This document shows, piece after piece, positions 61,400 through 64,000 of a stretch of 64,000 nucleotides of DNA. A model generated the notes under the pieces. That model was not told the DNA's origin, ran no database searches, and saw only the letters and a program-made list of their open reading frames with translations. The position numbers and the translations under genes are program-made. Each line of letters begins with the position of its first letter. The stretch's first letter is position 1. Source of the stretch: Cupriavidus taiwanensis LMG 19424 (GTDB lineage: Bacteria > Pseudomonadota > Gammaproteobacteria > Burkholderiales > Burkholderiaceae); assembly GCF_000069785.1 (NCBI RefSeq), contig NC_010530.1, positions 1,234,001-1,298,000 on the forward strand. Direction: 5' to 3'.

Positions 61400-64000
61400 A
61401 TGATCGAAGCCAATACCGCGGCCCGGCTGGCCGCGCGCTTTGCCACGCTGGCGCCGGTCCAGCGCCGCGCTTTTCTCGACAAGATGGCCGAGCAAGGCAT
61501 CGCATTCTCGCAGCTGCCGATCCCCGCGCTGCCGCGGCCCGATGGCACGGCCGGCTACGACGCGCCGCTGTCGTACGCCCAGCAGCGCCAGTGGTTCCTG
61601 CACCGCTTCGCGCCGGACAGCGCGGCCTACCACATCAGCAGCCGCGTGGACCTGCGCGGCGAACTCGATATCGGCGCGCTGCAGGCGGCGTTTGCCACGC
61701 TGGTTCAGCGCCATGAAGCCCTGCGCACGGCATTTCGTGCCGACGCCGACGGCAAGGTGCGGCAACAGGTGCGCCCCGCGGCCAGCGTGGAACTGCCGCT
61801 GACCGACTTGTCAGCCGACCCCGGCAGCGCCGATGCGCACGCGGCGGCGATCGCCGAGGCGCCGTTCGACCTGTGCAGCGCGCCGTTGCTGCGCGTGCAT
61901 CTGCTGCGCCTGGGCGCACGCCACCATCGGCTGGTGCTGGCGATGCACCATATCGTCTCGGACGGCTGGTCGATGCAATTGCTGATCGACGAGCTGGCTG
62001 CGTGCTACCGCGCGCAGCGGCTCGGCCAGCCTGTGCCGGAAGCCGCCCAGCCGATCGGCTACACCGACTACGCGGTGTGGCAGCGCAACTGGCTCGAGGC
62101 CGGCGAGCAGGCGCGGCAACTCGCCTGGTGGCGCGCCGCGCTGGACGGCGCAACCGGCGTGCTGGCGCTGCCGACCGACCGTCCGCGCCCCGCGGTGGCG
62201 GCCTACCGCGCGCAGCGCTGCGAGATCGACATTCCCGACCCGCTTGCCCACGCGCTGCGGGAACGCGCGCAAGCCAGCGGCGGTACGTTGTTCATGGCGT
62301 TGCTGGCCGGCTTCCAGGCACTGCTGTACCGCTACACCGGCAGACGCGATCTGTGCGTGGGGGTGCCGGTGGCAGGCCGCAACCGCCTGGAAACCGAGCG
62401 CGTGGTAGGCCTGTTCGTCAACACCCAGGTCGTGCGCGCGCGCCTGAATGGCAGCCAGCCCCTGTCGGCGCTGCTCGGCCAGACCCGCGACGCCGTGCTG
62501 GGCGCGCAGGCGCACCAGGACCTGCCGTTCGAGCAACTGGTGGAGGCGCTGCAGCCCGAGCGCAGCGTCAGCTACCACCCGCTGTTCCAGGTGGTGCACA
62601 ACCACCGCCGCGGCGACCGCGCGGCGCGCGTTTCGCTGCCGGGCCTCGAGCTGGAAAGCGCGCCGGTGGGCGAGCGCACCACGGCGCTGGAACTGACGCT
62701 CGATACCCGCGAGGACAGCGACGGCCATGTCCATGCCTGCTTTCACTATGCCGAGGAACTCTTCGACGCCGGCACGGCGGAGCGGCTTGCGCGCCATTAC
62801 CTGCGGCTGCTGGGCCGGCTGGCCGACGCGCCCGAACAAGCGCTCGATGCGGTCGACCTGCTTGACGACGCCGAACACCGCAGCCTGCTGGCGCTGGGCC
62901 AGGGCGAGCCGCCCGCGGACGCGACCCTGCCCGCGCACGCACGCATCGCCCGCCACGCGGCGGCCCGCCCCGACGCCGTCGCCGTGATCTGCGACGAGCA
63001 GGTGTTGCGCTACGGCGAGCTGCTGGCCCGCGCCGACCGCCTCGCCGCCGTGCTGCATGCGCGCGGCATCGGCGCGGAACATCGCGTCGGCATCGCCCTG
63101 TCGCGCTCGCCCGACCTGATCGTCGCGCTGCTGGCGGTGATGCGCTGCGGCGCCGCCTACGTGCCGTTCGATCCCGCCTATCCGAAGGACCGCCTTGCCT
63201 ACCTGTTCGACGACAGCGCCATCCGGCTGCTGGTCACCGAGCCGGCGCTGCTGGATGCCTTGCCCGCGCCGGCCGCGCTGCCAGTGCTGACGCTGGATGC
63301 GGTCGACGATGCCATCGCGCCGCTGCCCGAGCAGCCCATCCACCCCGGCCAGCTTGCCTACGTGATCTACACCTCCGGCTCCACCGGCCGGCCCAAGGGC
63401 GTCTGCGTCGCGCACGGACCGCTGGCCATGCATGTGGCCGCGACCATCGACGCCTACGAGATGGGCCCCCATTCGCGCGAGCTGCATTTCCTCTCGTTCG
63501 CCTTCGATGGCGCCCACGAGCGCTGGCTGTGCGCGCTCGCCTGCGGCGGCTCGCTGCTGCTGCGCGACGACGCGCTGTGGACGCCCGAGCAGACCGCCGC
63601 CGCCATGACCCGCCACGGCGTCACCAACGCCGGCTTCCCGCCGGCCTACCTGCGCCAGCTGGCCGAGTACTGCGAACAGAGCGGCGCGCGTCCGCCGGTG
63701 GCGCTCTACTCCTTCGGCGGCGAGGCAATGCCGCGTGCCGCGTTTGCGCAGGCGCGCCGCGCGCTGGCGCCGCGGACCTTCGTCAACGGCTATGGCCCGA
63801 CCGAAACGGTGGTCACGCCGATGGTCTGGAAGGTGCGCGCCGACGCGCCCGAAGCGGACTTCGCCGGCACCTATGCGCCGATCGGGCGCCCGGTGGGCGC
63901 GCGCCGCTGCTACCTGCTCGATGCCGAGCTGAACCTGGTGCCGCCGGGTGTGGCCGGGGAGCTTTACATCGGGGGCGAAGGGCTGGCGCGGGGCTATCTG
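61400..64000 (+). CDS. NRPS, C-A of the next module, runs off the window
   Basis: The ATG at 61400 follows directly after the stop codon of the previous NRPS. 867 codons are visible and the frame is open to the last base. A condensation domain (about 45-470) has HHIVSDG at 183-189. An adenylation domain begins at about 495, with YTSGSTGRPKG near 655. The visible pocket residues read DGEGSGGVT, unlike the Thr and Asp domains. From memory it resembles domains for N5-hydroxyornithine in related siderophores, but this is not verified. The rest of the module and the release domain are outside. Confidence 0.9.
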   Translation, partial: MIEANTAARLAARFATLAPVQRRAFLDKMAEQGIAFSQLPIPALPRPDGTAGYDAPLSYAQQRQWFLHRFAPDSAAYHISSRVDLRGELDIGALQAAFATLVQRHEALRTAFRADADGKVRQQVRPAASVELPLTDLSADPGSADAHAAAIAEAPFDLCSAPLLRVHLLRLGARHHRLVLAMHHIVSDGWSMQLLIDELAACYRAQRLGQPVPEAAQPIGYTDYAVWQRNWLEAGEQARQLAWWRAALDGATGVLALPTDRPRPAVAAYRAQRCEIDIPDPLAHALRERAQASGGTLFMALLAGFQALLYRYTGRRDLCVGVPVAGRNRLETERVVGLFVNTQVVRARLNGSQPLSALLGQTRDAVLGAQAHQDLPFEQLVEALQPERSVSYHPLFQVVHNHRRGDRAARVSLPGLELESAPVGERTTALELTLDTREDSDGHVHACFHYAEELFDAGTAERLARHYLRLLGRLADAPEQALDAVDLLDDAEHRSLLALGQGEPPADATLPAHARIARHAAARPDAVAVICDEQVLRYGELLARADRLAAVLHARGIGAEHRVGIALSRSPDLIVALLAVMRCGAAYVPFDPAYPKDRLAYLFDDSAIRLLVTEPALLDALPAPAALPVLTLDAVDDAIAPLPEQPIHPGQLAYVIYTSGSTGRPKGVCVAHGPLAMHVAATIDAYEMGPHSRELHFLSFAFDGAHERWLCALACGGSLLLRDDALWTPEQTAAAMTRHGVTNAGFPPAYLRQLAEYCEQSGARPPVALYSFGGEAMPRAAFAQARRALAPRTFVNGYGPTETVVTPMVWKVRADAPEADFAGTYAPIGRPVGARRCYLLDAELNLVPPGVAGELYIGGEGLARGYL

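Overview
The window looks like part of a Cupriavidus-type genome (Burkholderiaceae, betaproteobacteria). The DNA is GC-rich with strong GC3 codon bias, and it carries Bug/TctC binding proteins, LysR regulators, a tricarballylate (tcu) locus, a CYP116B-type self-sufficient P450 and a lipopeptide-siderophore-like NRPS. This is inferred from gene content; no rRNA or other marker gene is present. No tRNA, rRNA, CRISPR array or intact insertion sequence was seen.

Region 1 (1-6514) holds the N-terminus of a FUSC-type efflux protein divergent from a LysR regulator, and a small exported protein. Next is a Bug-family binding protein gene followed by a P450-reductase fusion gene. Both diverge from an IclR regulator across a promoter region with two TTGCGTAA repeats 20 bp apart.

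Region 2 (6593-18233) is a complete C-P lyase system. One leftward operon is phnGHIJKLM and a second is phnCDE plus a phnO-like acetyltransferase. Between them run rightward phnF, a DUF1045 gene and phnN. Both leftward operons have a PHO-box-like element upstream. PhnF-like operators lie in the phnG/phnF intergenic region and in front of the DUF1045 gene.

Region 3 (18361-28572) is rich in exported proteins: a class C beta-lactamase, a DUF305 protein, a YVTN beta-propeller and a large lipoprotein. They are followed by a Cache-domain histidine kinase and NarL-type regulator pair. Next come a Tat-exported, lipobox-bearing PLP enzyme and a lipobox-bearing RidA. The last two suggest PLP-derived imine chemistry outside the cytoplasm, which is unusual.

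Region 4 (28684-44648) contains tcuAB with a Bug protein and a LysR regulator, a DUF3422 membrane protein with a possible small ORF and hairpin behind it, another LysR regulator, and a DadA-like oxidoreductase. Further on are a SulP transporter, a PPK2 kinase, an uncharacterised protein, a GNAT protein, a scar-like AT-rich stretch with direct repeats, a PD-(D/E)XK-like protein and an SRPBCC protein.

Region 5 (44784-64000, running off the end) is an NRPS cluster headed by an iron-starvation-type ECF sigma promoter (TAAAT-N16-CGT). Its order is mbtH, type II thioesterase, FAAL-PCP-C-TauD hydroxylase, degenerate C-A(Asp)-PCP, C-A(Thr)-PCP-E-C-A(Asp)-PCP, then C-A of a further module. The domain logic predicts acyl-(beta-hydroxy)Asp-D-allo-Thr-Asp-X, where X may be N5-hydroxyornithine. 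This is the hallmark of an amphiphilic beta-hydroxyaspartate siderophore of the cupriachelin/taiwachelin/serobactin kind.
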